12,505 nucleotides of DNA from an uncultured Methanomicrobiales archaeon. Its GTDB lineage: Archaea > Thermoplasmatota > Thermoplasmata > Methanomassiliicoccales > Methanomethylophilaceae. Where the stretch lies: assembly GCA_946528255.1 (NCBI GenBank), contig CAMMYR010000006.1, positions 1-12,505 of the forward strand, given 5' to 3'. Position 1 is the first letter of the stretch; every line of letters begins with the position of its first letter. Below the pieces are notes generated by a model, which saw only the letters and a list, made by a program, of their open reading frames with translations, made no database searches and was not told the DNA's origin. The translations under genes and the position numbers were made by a program. This document shows positions 1 through 6,403 of the stretch, piece after piece.

Positions 1-1
1 T

Positions 2-895
2 CTCCAGGTCCGTGACCGGGGGCTTGGTGTTGGGCATATCGAGGATGCAGGTCACTCCCGCGTGGACGGCGGCGAGCGTACCGGAGGAGAAATCCTCCTT
101 GTGGGTCATGCCCGGGTCCCTGAAGTGCACATGGGGATCCATGAAACCAGGCAGTATGGTCAGGCTGGAGCCGAGGTCGATCCTCTCGTCCCCTCCGCGC
201 ACCATGCTCCCGGCGGCGACGATCTTCCCGTCGCTGATCCCTATCTCGGTGTACTTGAGATCCCCGTCGCGCCAGGCCCTGCCGCAGATGACCTTCTCGA
301 TATCCATTCGATCCCTCTCCACGATGTCCCCGTAGGGCTCGGTCTCCGAGAAGATATCCCCGGAGAACCTCTGGACCACAGCATCGGGGGCCTTCCAGGA
401 GCCCGGCGGGAGCCCCGCCTTCCAGCAGGTCTCGTCCAGGAACTCGTAGACATCCCAATGGTATTCGGTGGCAACCTGCGGCAGAAGCAAACCCCTGTGG
501 AATCCCTGGCTGATCATGAGCCCGTGCTTCCCGATCTCCACCTGCGACGGTATGTCGCCTGTTATGGTCTCGGGTGGCGTCATCATGGTCACCTCCACGG
601 TAATGCCCTCGAGCTCGGATGCCTCCAGGTCCGGGAACCGGGGGTCGTGGCACGCGCTGATGGCGGCCTCGCGGATGATGTCGCGGAGCGGCATTATGGG
701 GAGCGGGAACCCTATGCATCCCCTCAGTTCCCTGGAGGGGTGCGTCATCAGGGTGACGAACGCGCCCTGGGGGGCTCCCAGCCTCCCGGCGACATCAATC
801 ACCGGGGATCCCCGGGTCTCGTTGTCGACGCAGGATCTGGCGAAGCGGACGGCCAGGATGCCGTCGGAAACCTCATTCAGAGGCTGTTCCGGCAT
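2..895 (-). CDS. AMMECR1-domain protein fused in frame to dihydroorotase (partial, runs off left edge)
   Basis: The frame opens at the ATG at 895, which follows an AAGGGA-type ribosome site and overlaps the end of the upstream gene by 23 bases. Residues 1-196 are a complete AMMECR1 domain (the AmmeMemoRadiSam protein A family), including its hallmark LRGCIG at residues 57-62. With no stop codon, residue 197 (the ATG at 307) begins a class I dihydroorotase: its metal-binding DPHVHF segment (His255 and His257 of the joint frame), the following RDPG, and the substrate-loop MPNTKP are all present before the frame leaves the window. Dihydroorotase closes N-carbamoyl-aspartate to dihydroorotate in pyrimidine synthesis; the role of AMMECR1 is unsettled. 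The joint is Asp-Arg(CGA)-Met. A CGA to TGA change would give two back-to-back genes, so fusion, stop loss and sequencing error are all possible. The family calls are firm; the fusion is only as firm as that codon. Confidence 0.85.
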   Translation of the reverse strand, partial: MPEQPLNEVSDGILAVRFARSCVDNETRGSPVIDVAGRLGAPQGAFVTLMTHPSRELRGCIGFPLPIMPLRDIIREAAISACHDPRFPDLEASELEGITVEVTMMTPPETITGDIPSQVEIGKHGLMISQGFHRGLLLPQVATEYHWDVYEFLDETCWKAGLPPGSWKAPDAVVQRFSGDIFSETEPYGDIVERDRMDIEKVICGRAWRDGDLKYTEIGISDGKIVAAGSMVRGGDERIDLGSSLTILPGFMDPHVHFRDPGMTHKEDFSSGTLAAVHAGVTCILDMPNTKPPVTDLE

Positions 896-1382
896 CGGTT
901 TTCCCTTTCTTGGACGCGGTCTTGGGCTTCGCGGTGCTCTTCTTCTGCCCGGATGCCGCTGCCTTCTTGGGCGCGGGCTTGGTGACGATGTCCACCTTGG
1001 TCATCTTCTGCGCGGCGCCGCAGTTGCCGTTCCTGGCGCACGCTTCGCCCTGCCAGCTGGTACCGGCGGTGGAAGCCATATTCTTGAAGCTGTCCGGTAT
1101 GGGGGCCTTGGACATCAGCACGGACATCCCGGCGATGAACTCCATCCCCATGGCCATGAAGTGCCTCTGGACCTCGGGGTCCGACAGCAGGCCGATGGTC
1201 TGCTTGGCGAAGTCGTCGGCCTTCTTCTTGGCCTTCTCCACCTCGTCCTTCGCATCGTGGGCGGCCTTCCTGCCGGCCGCGGCCGCATCAGTGGCGCCGC
1301 TCTTCTGGATCTCCATCAGTTTCTCGATGAGTTTCCTGTTCTCCTTGACGAATTCTTCTATCTCTTTCTCTGTGAAAGCCAT
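873..1382 (-). CDS. Lys/Ala-rich coiled-coil protein of unknown function, partner gene of arsA
   Basis: This 169-residue soluble protein is not recognised. The start is the ATG at 1382, one base after the arsA stop and preceded by AGGAGAG; an ATG at 1418 in the same frame lies inside arsA with no good ribosome site. Residues 1-65 are charged and predicted helical, with Lys/Glu/Ala-rich coiled-coil character. Residues about 67-105 form an amphipathic Met-rich helical stretch around PEVQRHF. A CX5C pair (CARNGNC) follows near residue 120, and the last 35 residues are a Lys/Ala/Ser/Thr tail like a histone-H1 or linker tail. No signal peptide or membrane segment is visible. The one-base spacing implies translational coupling with the ATPase, so it may be a partner or client adaptor of ArsA, but that is inference from position. 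The tail could bind nucleic acid or acidic surfaces. Confidence 0.8.
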   Translation of the reverse strand: MAFTEKEIEEFVKENRKLIEKLMEIQKSGATDAAAAGRKAAHDAKDEVEKAKKKADDFAKQTIGLLSDPEVQRHFMAMGMEFIAGMSVLMSKAPIPDSFKNMASTAGTSWQGEACARNGNCGAAQKMTKVDIVTKPAPKKAAASGQKKSTAKPKTASKKGKTDAGTASE

Positions 1383-1383
1383 G

Positions 1384-2559
1384 CTATCGCTCTCTCCTAA
1401 ATCTGACAACGAGCTCATCGCCCTTGAACTCTGCCCCGTCGATCTCCTTCCGGGTCATCGAATCCGGCAGCTGTATGTTCCTCTTCTGGCTGCCCACGTG
1501 GACCATCAGCGTGGCCGCGTCGATCCTGAACATCTCTATCTTGTCCCCCGTGACGAAGGGCATCTTCATCACCAGGTAGTCCATGTCGCCGGAGGTCTCG
1601 AACCTCATGGGGCTGGAATCCGAATACAGCTCGGTCGGGTCGCCGTCGCCGTATATCTGGCGGGCCATGTCCTCCAGCTTCTCCTTGCCCCTGAGCTCGG
1701 TGGGCATCATGCCGCACTGCATGATCCTCATGGGGTCGAACGCGTTGTGTATGGCCTCCATGTTCTCCCTCTGCTCCTCGAGCTTCGCGGAGAAGAATTC
1801 GGAATCGCCGGCCTCATCGGGGATCACCCTGTTGACCACCAGGGCGTCGACGTTCTTGTTGAACAGGGACAGATAGGTGTACGCCCTCATGGTCTCCCTG
1901 ATGACCATCTTCTCCGGGTTCAGGACCAGGCGGACGGTGGTCTTGCTGGGATCCTCCAGGATGCTCTTCACATCCTCCATGTGGGTCTTGATGTCGCCTA
2001 TGCTCTCCATGACCTCCTTGGACGGCAGCGGCACATCCATGACCCTGCCGACTGTCGCCCTTGCGAGGCCGACCACCTTCTTCAGCATCCCGAAGGCCCT
2101 GTTGATGTACCAGTTGGTGACATCCGGGAAGCTCATGAGCCTCAGGGTCTCGCCGGTGGGGGCGGTGTCCATGACCACGACGTCGTAGCTGCCGTTCTTG
2201 TTGAAGGTGTCCACATAGAACAATGCGGAGATCATCTCCATACCAGGCATGATGGCCATCTCCTCGGCGGAGATGTCGCCCATGCCCTGGGACAGCATGA
2301 ATGCGGAGATGTACTGCTGGATGTCGGTCCACTGGGTCTTCATCTCGTGGATGATGTCGATCTCCAGGACGTCCAGGTTCTCCTTGACATGGGTTATCTC
2401 CGGCCCCAGCTCCATATCCAGGGAGTCACCCAGGGAATGGGCCGAGTCGGTGCTCATAAGAATGGTCCGGTATCCGAGCTCGGATAGCCTGTAGGCCGTG
2501 GCCGCGGATGTGGATGTCTTGCCGACGCCACCCTTCCCGGTGTAGATTATGAGCCGCAT
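1384..2559 (-). CDS. arsA: ArsA/Get3-family ATPase with C-terminal alpha-crystallin-like domain
   Basis: This is a 391-residue SIMIBI-class P-loop ATPase. Visible elements are the deviant Walker A GKGGVGKT at residues 8-15, switch I DSAHSLGDS at 38-46, switch II DTAPTGETLRL at 131-141, and the family's MPGMEM segment near 104-109. Residues about 325-391 are an all-beta tail of the ArsA_HSP20 (alpha-crystallin-like) type found in some archaeal, cyanobacterial and plant Get3 relatives. The CxxC zinc motif that joins subunits in classical Get3 is absent: only a single Cys (MQCGM) stands in the corresponding half. Arsenite-pump ArsA is usually a tandem duplication of this unit, and no arsB or arsR is nearby, so a chaperone or targeting role is likelier than arsenic resistance. 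It is the first gene of a tight minus-strand cluster with the coiled-coil gene and the AMMECR1/dihydroorotase frame. The gene symbol is by family only. Confidence 0.9.
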   Translation of the reverse strand: MRLIIYTGKGGVGKTSTSAATAYRLSELGYRTILMSTDSAHSLGDSLDMELGPEITHVKENLDVLEIDIIHEMKTQWTDIQQYISAFMLSQGMGDISAEEMAIMPGMEMISALFYVDTFNKNGSYDVVVMDTAPTGETLRLMSFPDVTNWYINRAFGMLKKVVGLARATVGRVMDVPLPSKEVMESIGDIKTHMEDVKSILEDPSKTTVRLVLNPEKMVIRETMRAYTYLSLFNKNVDALVVNRVIPDEAGDSEFFSAKLEEQRENMEAIHNAFDPMRIMQCGMMPTELRGKEKLEDMARQIYGDGDPTELYSDSSPMRFETSGDMDYLVMKMPFVTGDKIEMFRIDAATLMVHVGSQKRNIQLPDSMTRKEIDGAEFKGDELVVRFRRER

Positions 2560-2568
2560 GACCCGAAG

Positions 2569-2606
2569 ACTGGTTTACCAGTATTTGTTATACGCGCATA
2601 CGCGCA
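2569..2606 (-). promoter_or_regulatory. arsA promoter with palindrome and tandem octamer
   Basis: Upstream of arsA the minus strand shows, in order, two adjacent copies of TGCGCGTA (2591-2606), an A+T-rich TATAACAAAT stretch (about 2583-2592) that can serve as TATA box, and a perfect inverted repeat ACTGGT-TT-ACCAGT (2569-2582) ending ten bases before the ATG. The repeat sits where a repressor would block polymerase near the transcription start. The TATA assignment and operator role are inferred from spacing. Confidence 0.5.
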
Positions 2607-2647
2607 CGGAGAAGCCGTCACGATAACGGGATGAAGAAGGGATATGG

Positions 2648-2752
2648 TGCCGGGAATGGGGTTCGAACCCATGACCTTCGGATTTCCCTGATAGAGGTCT
2701 ATTGACCAGAACCCTATGAGTCCGACGCTCCACCAGGCTGAGCCACCCCGGC
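2648..2752 (-). tRNA. Elongator tRNA-Met (CAU) with 37/38 intron
   Basis: The minus strand folds into a full cloverleaf: acceptor GCCGGGG/TCCCGGC (one G-T pair), D stem GCTC/GAGC, anticodon stem TCGGA/TCCGA, variable AGGTC, T stem ATGGG/CCCAT with loop TTCGAAC, and discriminator A. The loop reads CTCATA-intron-A, giving anticodon CAU. The GCCGGGG acceptor start and overall sequence match archaeal elongator tRNA-Met rather than the initiator; tRNA-Ile2, which also carries a CAU anticodon, is the alternative. CCA is encoded directly after the discriminator (2645-2647). The mature tRNA is 74 nt without CCA. It is flanked by eS1 and arsA on the same strand but has its own TATA box. Confidence 0.93.
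2684..2714 (-). other. 31-nt tRNA intron between positions 37 and 38
   Basis: The intron follows A37 and precedes A38, the commonest archaeal position, where a bulge-helix-bulge is cut by the splicing endonuclease. An intron hairpin GGUC-AAUA-GACC and a four-pair AUAG/CUAU helix spanning the 5' boundary can be drawn. I could not draw a fully canonical bulge-helix-bulge by eye, so it may be a relaxed form. Confidence 0.8.
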
Positions 2753-2780
2753 CTTTGGTAATTCAGCGCATTGGGTTCTC

Positions 2781-2788
2781 ATTTATAA
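2781..2788 (-). promoter_or_regulatory. TATA box of tRNA-Met gene
   Basis: TTATAAAT on the minus strand lies about 36 bases upstream of the mature tRNA 5' end, the expected distance for an archaeal box A driving a tRNA with a short leader removed by RNase P. Confidence 0.55.
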
Positions 2789-2838
2789 CGTTATTGCCAA
2801 GCGGGGGGACGGCCCGAGAATGATATAAGGAAAGGGAT

Positions 2839-2854
2839 GGCCCCCGGAGGGGCC
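2839..2854 (-). terminator. Hairpin after eS1 with C(UCCG)G tetraloop
   Basis: GGCCCC-TCCG-GGGGCC lies just after the eS1 stop codon. The loop is a UNCG tetraloop with the preferred C-G closing pair. It is followed by a pyrimidine-rich CCCTTTCCTT stretch. A terminator or mRNA 3'-end stabiliser is the likely role. Confidence 0.5.
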
Positions 2855-2861
2855 GTTAGTT

Positions 2862-3605
2862 TCACTCGGAAGTCTCCTCGGCGGGAGCCTCTTCCTCTTC
2901 GGCCGCTTCCTCGGCGGGCTCCTCAGCAGGGGCCTCCTCGGTGACGGTCTCCTCCTCGGCAGGCGCGACGGGCATGTCGGGGATGATGGACTCGGGCTCT
3001 CCCTCGCCGAAGGCGAGGACCTCGGACTTGCGGATCTCGATCCTCTTGATGGGGATGATGACGCGGCAGGCCTTGGCCAGGTCCTTGGGGAGGTCTCCGG
3101 AGATGATGTCCTTGACGATCTCGGACAGGGTCTTCTCCTTTCCGATGGCGACGAGGGTCTCTCCGATGATCTGCCTCATTCCCTCCTCCTGGGAGGTCTG
3201 GATCCTCTTCTCGGCGATGCTCATGGTCTTGATCCTGTAGGTGAAGCCGTCCTTGGTGACGACGTCGACGACGTGGTCGGTCTTGGTCTTCCTCCTGCGG
3301 GTCAGCCTCCTGACGTAGTCGCTGGTGAGGTCGTGGCCGATGAAGACGGTCTTGGCGTCGGTGCCCTCGACCTCGCTGACCTTGAACCTCAGCTTGATGT
3401 GCATCTTGGAGAAGTCCCCGGTCAGGTCCTGCACGGTGACCTCGACGGTACGTCCGATGACGTACTCGGGGTCCGCGGCGGGGGTCTCTCCGATCTCGCT
3501 CTCGTTGAACATGCGGGGGGCGTGGATCTTGTACCACTCCTTCGCCTTCCACTTGTCCTTCACCTTGCGGCCTGCTGCGGCCTTGGTCTTCTTTGCAGGT
3601 GCCAT
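2862..3605 (-). CDS. rps3ae: 30S ribosomal protein eS1 (S3Ae)
   Basis: This archaeal/eukaryotic-type small-subunit protein of 247 residues sits near the mRNA exit channel. The start is the ATG at 3605, with AGGAG eight bases upstream; a GTG at 3614 in frame abuts that site and is a poor choice. The Lys-rich N-terminus, WYKIHAPRMF, IGRTVEVTVQDLTGDF, the Arg-rich VRRLTRRRKTKTDHV stretch and the C-terminal IRKSEVLAF segment are typical of the family. The core ends near residue 203; the last 45 residues are an acidic Glu/Ala/Pro low-complexity tail that makes the protein longer than the usual 190-210 residues. It appears to be a single-gene transcript with its own TATA box and a downstream hairpin. 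Confidence 0.95.
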   Translation of the reverse strand: MAPAKKTKAAAGRKVKDKWKAKEWYKIHAPRMFNESEIGETPAADPEYVIGRTVEVTVQDLTGDFSKMHIKLRFKVSEVEGTDAKTVFIGHDLTSDYVRRLTRRRKTKTDHVVDVVTKDGFTYRIKTMSIAEKRIQTSQEEGMRQIIGETLVAIGKEKTLSEIVKDIISGDLPKDLAKACRVIIPIKRIEIRKSEVLAFGEGEPESIIPDMPVAPAEEETVTEEAPAEEPAEEAAEEEEAPAEETSE

Positions 3606-3647
3606 TTTTGTCACTCCTGTAAACTGGGACTCACGATTCGGAAGGGG

Positions 3648-3655
3648 TATTAAAA
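3648..3655 (-). promoter_or_regulatory. TATA box of eS1 gene
   Basis: TTTTAATA on the minus strand lies about 43 bases before the eS1 ATG, leaving room for a roughly 20-base leader that carries the AGGAG ribosome site. An imperfect inverted repeat TGTATTAAC/GTTAAAATACA (3686-3708) lies 31 bases further upstream and may be an activator site or the 3' end signal of the preceding gene. Confidence 0.55.
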
Positions 3656-3728
3656 CCTTGCTCGGAATCGACCTTGATACCTAATTGTATTAACCCCGTT
3701 AAAATACACATAGCCAGATGTTTTTATG

Positions 3729-6242
3729 TTATCCTATTATAGTTATTATTACCCTATTTGTATTGGTACCGCTTATTATTAAAGATTGCCTGTTTTTCGG
3801 CTCCGGAGAGGGTGCACTGATAACATGTGTTAAAGAGGTGAAAAGCCGGAGGAATGCGACAGTGGATCGCTTCTTCCATACCGCTATGACCAGGCACGAT
3901 GCCACGCAGAGCGCTACGGCGGCGATGATCACGGCCATGTCGAGCGTGGTTCTGTCCTGAGCCTCGTGCTGGACCTGATTGCGGCGGAGGAGTTCGAGGA
4001 TATCGTCGTCGTCCTCCACCTCCTGGGTGGCGGTCTTCTTCCATTCGGCAGTGAGGATCACATTGCTGGACGGCATCGTGAAGGGATTGTATGCGGCATA
4101 GACCTTACCGTCGTATCCCCATCCGATGAACCTGTTCCCTGATTTGCTGCCGTTGTAATCGGGGAGGATTATTGTCTTCGTGGCCATCACGGTCTGCTCC
4201 GGCGGTGCGGGTTCGGAACCGCCGGCGGCATCGAATACCAGGGTGAAATTGCCCATCCACTGCGCAACCAGCTTGATGGTGAGCGGACCGCCGGTGTCAG
4301 GGATATCCACCTCGCCGCGGTCGTTGAACTCGTATGTCTTGCCATCTTCCACTCCCGTGCCGATCCACTTGTAGAAGGAATACCCCTCCATATCGTACAC
4401 GTTGGCTTTCAGCCTGGTCCTCGTATCGAATCCGATGGTCTGGTCCTCCATGGAGTGGGTCGTGTCCCCGTTCCCGTCGAATTTCACCGTTATGACCGGG
4501 TATGCCCAGTATGACTTCAGGATGCTGTTCTTGTGGACCACGAACTTCTCGCCCGGCGAGTAGATGACGTCGTCCGCCATCCAGCCTATGAATTTCTTCA
4601 GCGGATCCGCATTGGTTATGGTGCCGTTTCCGGGCACGGTTATCTCCTGCCCCGGGACGCACCTCAGGGATGCAGGAAGGCTGCCGGAGCCGCTGTCGCC
4701 GGTGTCACCGTACTTGTAATCGACGGTGTACGGGGCGTTCATCACATACGACAGGCGGGCGCCCCAGTAATCCGTATTCGAAGTTTCGGTGCGGACGCAC
4801 ATCAGGTAGGATGTTCCGCGTATGGACCCCTTATCGTTGTTCCCTCCGGCGGTGATCTGCTGCCAGTTGTTGGTATTCTCCCTGCTGAAGGTGTCGTTGA
4901 CGCCGTAGTCGTATCCGGCCGCGCCGCCGGTCTTAGCCGGAGCGCCGGTGGCGACTACGTAGCTTCCGCTTTTGGATGTCGTGGAGGCGGGAACATCCCA
5001 GAGCTCGCTGCTCTTGTTCATGGTCACGATGCATCCGCCGCCGGGAGAGCCCACTCCAGTGGATTTGGAATTGCCTATAGTGGTCGGCTGGAGGTAGTTC
5101 CCGGTGTAGTACGCCTTGTTCCTAATGCCGAAATCGTCGATGTAATCCCCGACGTTGCCCCATGTGTTCTCCAGGAGGATGGATACCCCCTTGGTCCCCT
5201 TGGTCGCTTTCTCGGAGAAGATGGTCCCTTTCTCGTAAGCGGAAGAAGTGGATCCGGTGGACTGCCGGGCCACCCTGTTCCCGTCCACGCCGCCAACGAC
5301 CCCCATCCCCATCACGTATTGCGAATCCTTGCTGCCCATGATGGTGTAGGCCATCATCTTGTAGAGGGACCAGCCGTAGAAGTTCCATATCCCGTAGTAT
5401 CCGGATTTCTCGCCGTCGGCGTACGTGGTGGTTTCGTTGTTCTTCGCGTAGATCCTGAAATATCCCAGGGAGGTGTCGACCTTGGGCGTCTCTCCCGCTT
5501 TGGAGAGGAGCTTGTTGGATCCGTTGATATTCTTTACGGACCCCTCGTACACGCCCAGGGCGAGGTACGGGTACACCCTGTCGGTGCTCCATTTCTTGTT
5601 CCCGTCCGAGCTGAACGTATGGGCGTATGCGAACATGCTGTCCGAAGGCGCGGTGTATTCGGCGCTCTTATCGTCGGTGAAGAACCCCTTGTCGTTGGAG
5701 AGGTAGAGGCATCCGGTGGTCGCATCGGAATACCAGTAGACCGTCGGGACGATTAGCATGATGTTGTACTTGTCCTTGCTGTACCCGTTGCCCGCAAGCG
5801 TCTTGCTTGTGATGTTCTCGGGATCGAGGACGTATGCGATCTCCCCCGCCTTCATGCTGATCGGGGCCTCGACGCGGAAGTCGGGGTTGGTGGATTCCGT
5901 GTAGGCGGTGAGGTTGATGGCCGCGTAGAACACGTTGAACGGGCCGAGGCCGGTGCTCCTGTCGAAATCCCAGAAGCTGTTGAGCACGACGTTGTCGCCC
6001 ATGTTGCCATCGGCGCCGGAGGGCATGGTGGACACGTACTCCTCGCCATTCCAGACCAGGACATCGAGGATCCTCGTGTTGTTGTCATCGTACTTCAGGA
6101 TGTACCCGTAGTCGCCGCCCTCGGGGAGGAAGCTATTCTGCGTATCAGCATCGGAGCCGGAGAATGCCGTCATCGGCACCGTCAGCATTATCGCGACGAT
6201 GAAAAGTGCGGTTGCGGCTGCACCGATGCGTCCGTTCCTCAT
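3729..6242 (-). CDS. Large secreted, membrane-anchored surface protein with three InlB/Flg_new-like repeats
   Basis: The start is the ATG at 6242, eight bases after a perfect AGGAGG; an ATG at 6266 in frame precedes that site and is less likely. The 837-residue product begins with a Sec-type signal (MRNGR then a hydrophobic run to about residue 27). Residues 30-500 form a large Tyr/Asn/Gly/Ser-rich ectodomain that I do not recognise. Three tandem beta-grasp repeats of the Listeria-Bacteroides (InlB B-repeat/Flg_new) type follow at about 501-579, 580-662 and 663-733, each ending in an aromatic AxW or AxY motif. An acidic DDDDILELL linker and a transmembrane helix at about 766-787 with a KKR stop-transfer come next. 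A 45-residue tail after the KKR is A+T-rich in DNA and looks unlike the rest. Adhesion to host, microbe or matrix is inferred from architecture only. Confidence 0.88.
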   Translation of the reverse strand: MRNGRIGAAATALFIVAIMLTVPMTAFSGSDADTQNSFLPEGGDYGYILKYDDNNTRILDVLVWNGEEYVSTMPSGADGNMGDNVVLNSFWDFDRSTGLGPFNVFYAAINLTAYTESTNPDFRVEAPISMKAGEIAYVLDPENITSKTLAGNGYSKDKYNIMLIVPTVYWYSDATTGCLYLSNDKGFFTDDKSAEYTAPSDSMFAYAHTFSSDGNKKWSTDRVYPYLALGVYEGSVKNINGSNKLLSKAGETPKVDTSLGYFRIYAKNNETTTYADGEKSGYYGIWNFYGWSLYKMMAYTIMGSKDSQYVMGMGVVGGVDGNRVARQSTGSTSSAYEKGTIFSEKATKGTKGVSILLENTWGNVGDYIDDFGIRNKAYYTGNYLQPTTIGNSKSTGVGSPGGGCIVTMNKSSELWDVPASTTSKSGSYVVATGAPAKTGGAAGYDYGVNDTFSRENTNNWQQITAGGNNDKGSIRGTSYLMCVRTETSNTDYWGARLSYVMNAPYTVDYKYGDTGDSGSGSLPASLRCVPGQEITVPGNGTITNADPLKKFIGWMADDVIYSPGEKFVVHKNSILKSYWAYPVITVKFDGNGDTTHSMEDQTIGFDTRTRLKANVYDMEGYSFYKWIGTGVEDGKTYEFNDRGEVDIPDTGGPLTIKLVAQWMGNFTLVFDAAGGSEPAPPEQTVMATKTIILPDYNGSKSGNRFIGWGYDGKVYAAYNPFTMPSSNVILTAEWKKTATQEVEDDDDILELLRRNQVQHEAQDRTTLDMAVIIAAVALCVASCLVIAVWKKRSTVAFLRLFTSLTHVISAPSPEPKNRQSLIISGTNTNRVIITIIG

Positions 6243-6250
6243 CCGGCTAT

Positions 6251-6329
6251 CCTCCTGTATATGCATCTCTGCACCACGGGGTGGTGCTGATTACTGGAAC
6301 GAATGCGCCCATAGTAGTTAATAATTAAC
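6251..6329 (-). promoter_or_regulatory. Promoter and structured leader of the surface-protein gene
   Basis: A perfect A+T-rich palindrome GTTAAT-A-ATTAAC (6317-6329) contains the likely TATA box, about 75 bases before the ATG. The predicted leader of some 50 nt contains a perfect hairpin GCACCAC-CCC-GTGGTGC (6271-6287) and then AGGAGG (6251-6256). The hairpin lies 15 bases upstream of the ribosome site and could affect translation or mRNA stability. Confidence 0.5.
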
Positions 6330-6371
6330 TTGACGGGTGCGCGCAGGTAATGATGGAAGAATAGTGAAAGG

Positions 6372-6391
6372 CGAGGGGGCGGACCCCCTCG
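6372..6391 (-). terminator. Hairpin after hdrB
   Basis: CGAGGGGG-TCCG-CCCCCTCG, with eight base pairs and a TCCG loop, begins 12 bases after the hdrB stop and is followed on the minus strand by a pyrimidine-rich CCTTTCACTATTCTTCC stretch. It shares the TCCG loop with the hairpin after eS1, suggesting a common 3'-end device in this genome. Confidence 0.55.
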
Positions 6392-6403
6392 GTTGGAGTT
6401 TTA

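Noticed and set aside
62..985. Long plus-strand open frame opposite the AMMECR1/dihydroorotase gene
   Set aside because: It is the antisense of firmly recognised protein families and has no domain of its own; long antisense frames are expected in G+C-rich genes.
910..2487. 525-codon plus-strand frame across arsA and the coiled-coil gene
   Set aside because: His/Asp/Leu/Gly-rich sequence typical of antisense translation of G+C-rich codons, and it spans two clear minus-strand genes.
1384..2559. Arsenite-resistance operon
   Set aside because: No arsB, arsR, arsC or acr3 nearby; the ATPase is a single unit with a chaperone-type C-terminal domain.
3718..3960. 80-codon plus-strand frame with a hydrophobic N-terminus
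   Set aside because: It starts in A+T-rich intergenic-like DNA and then reads antisense of the surface-protein anchor; there is no ribosome site or convincing promoter.
4533..5756. 407-codon plus-strand frame inside the surface-protein gene
   Set aside because: Val/Gly/Arg/His-rich antisense composition and no recognisable family; the minus frame has a signal peptide, repeats and an anchor.
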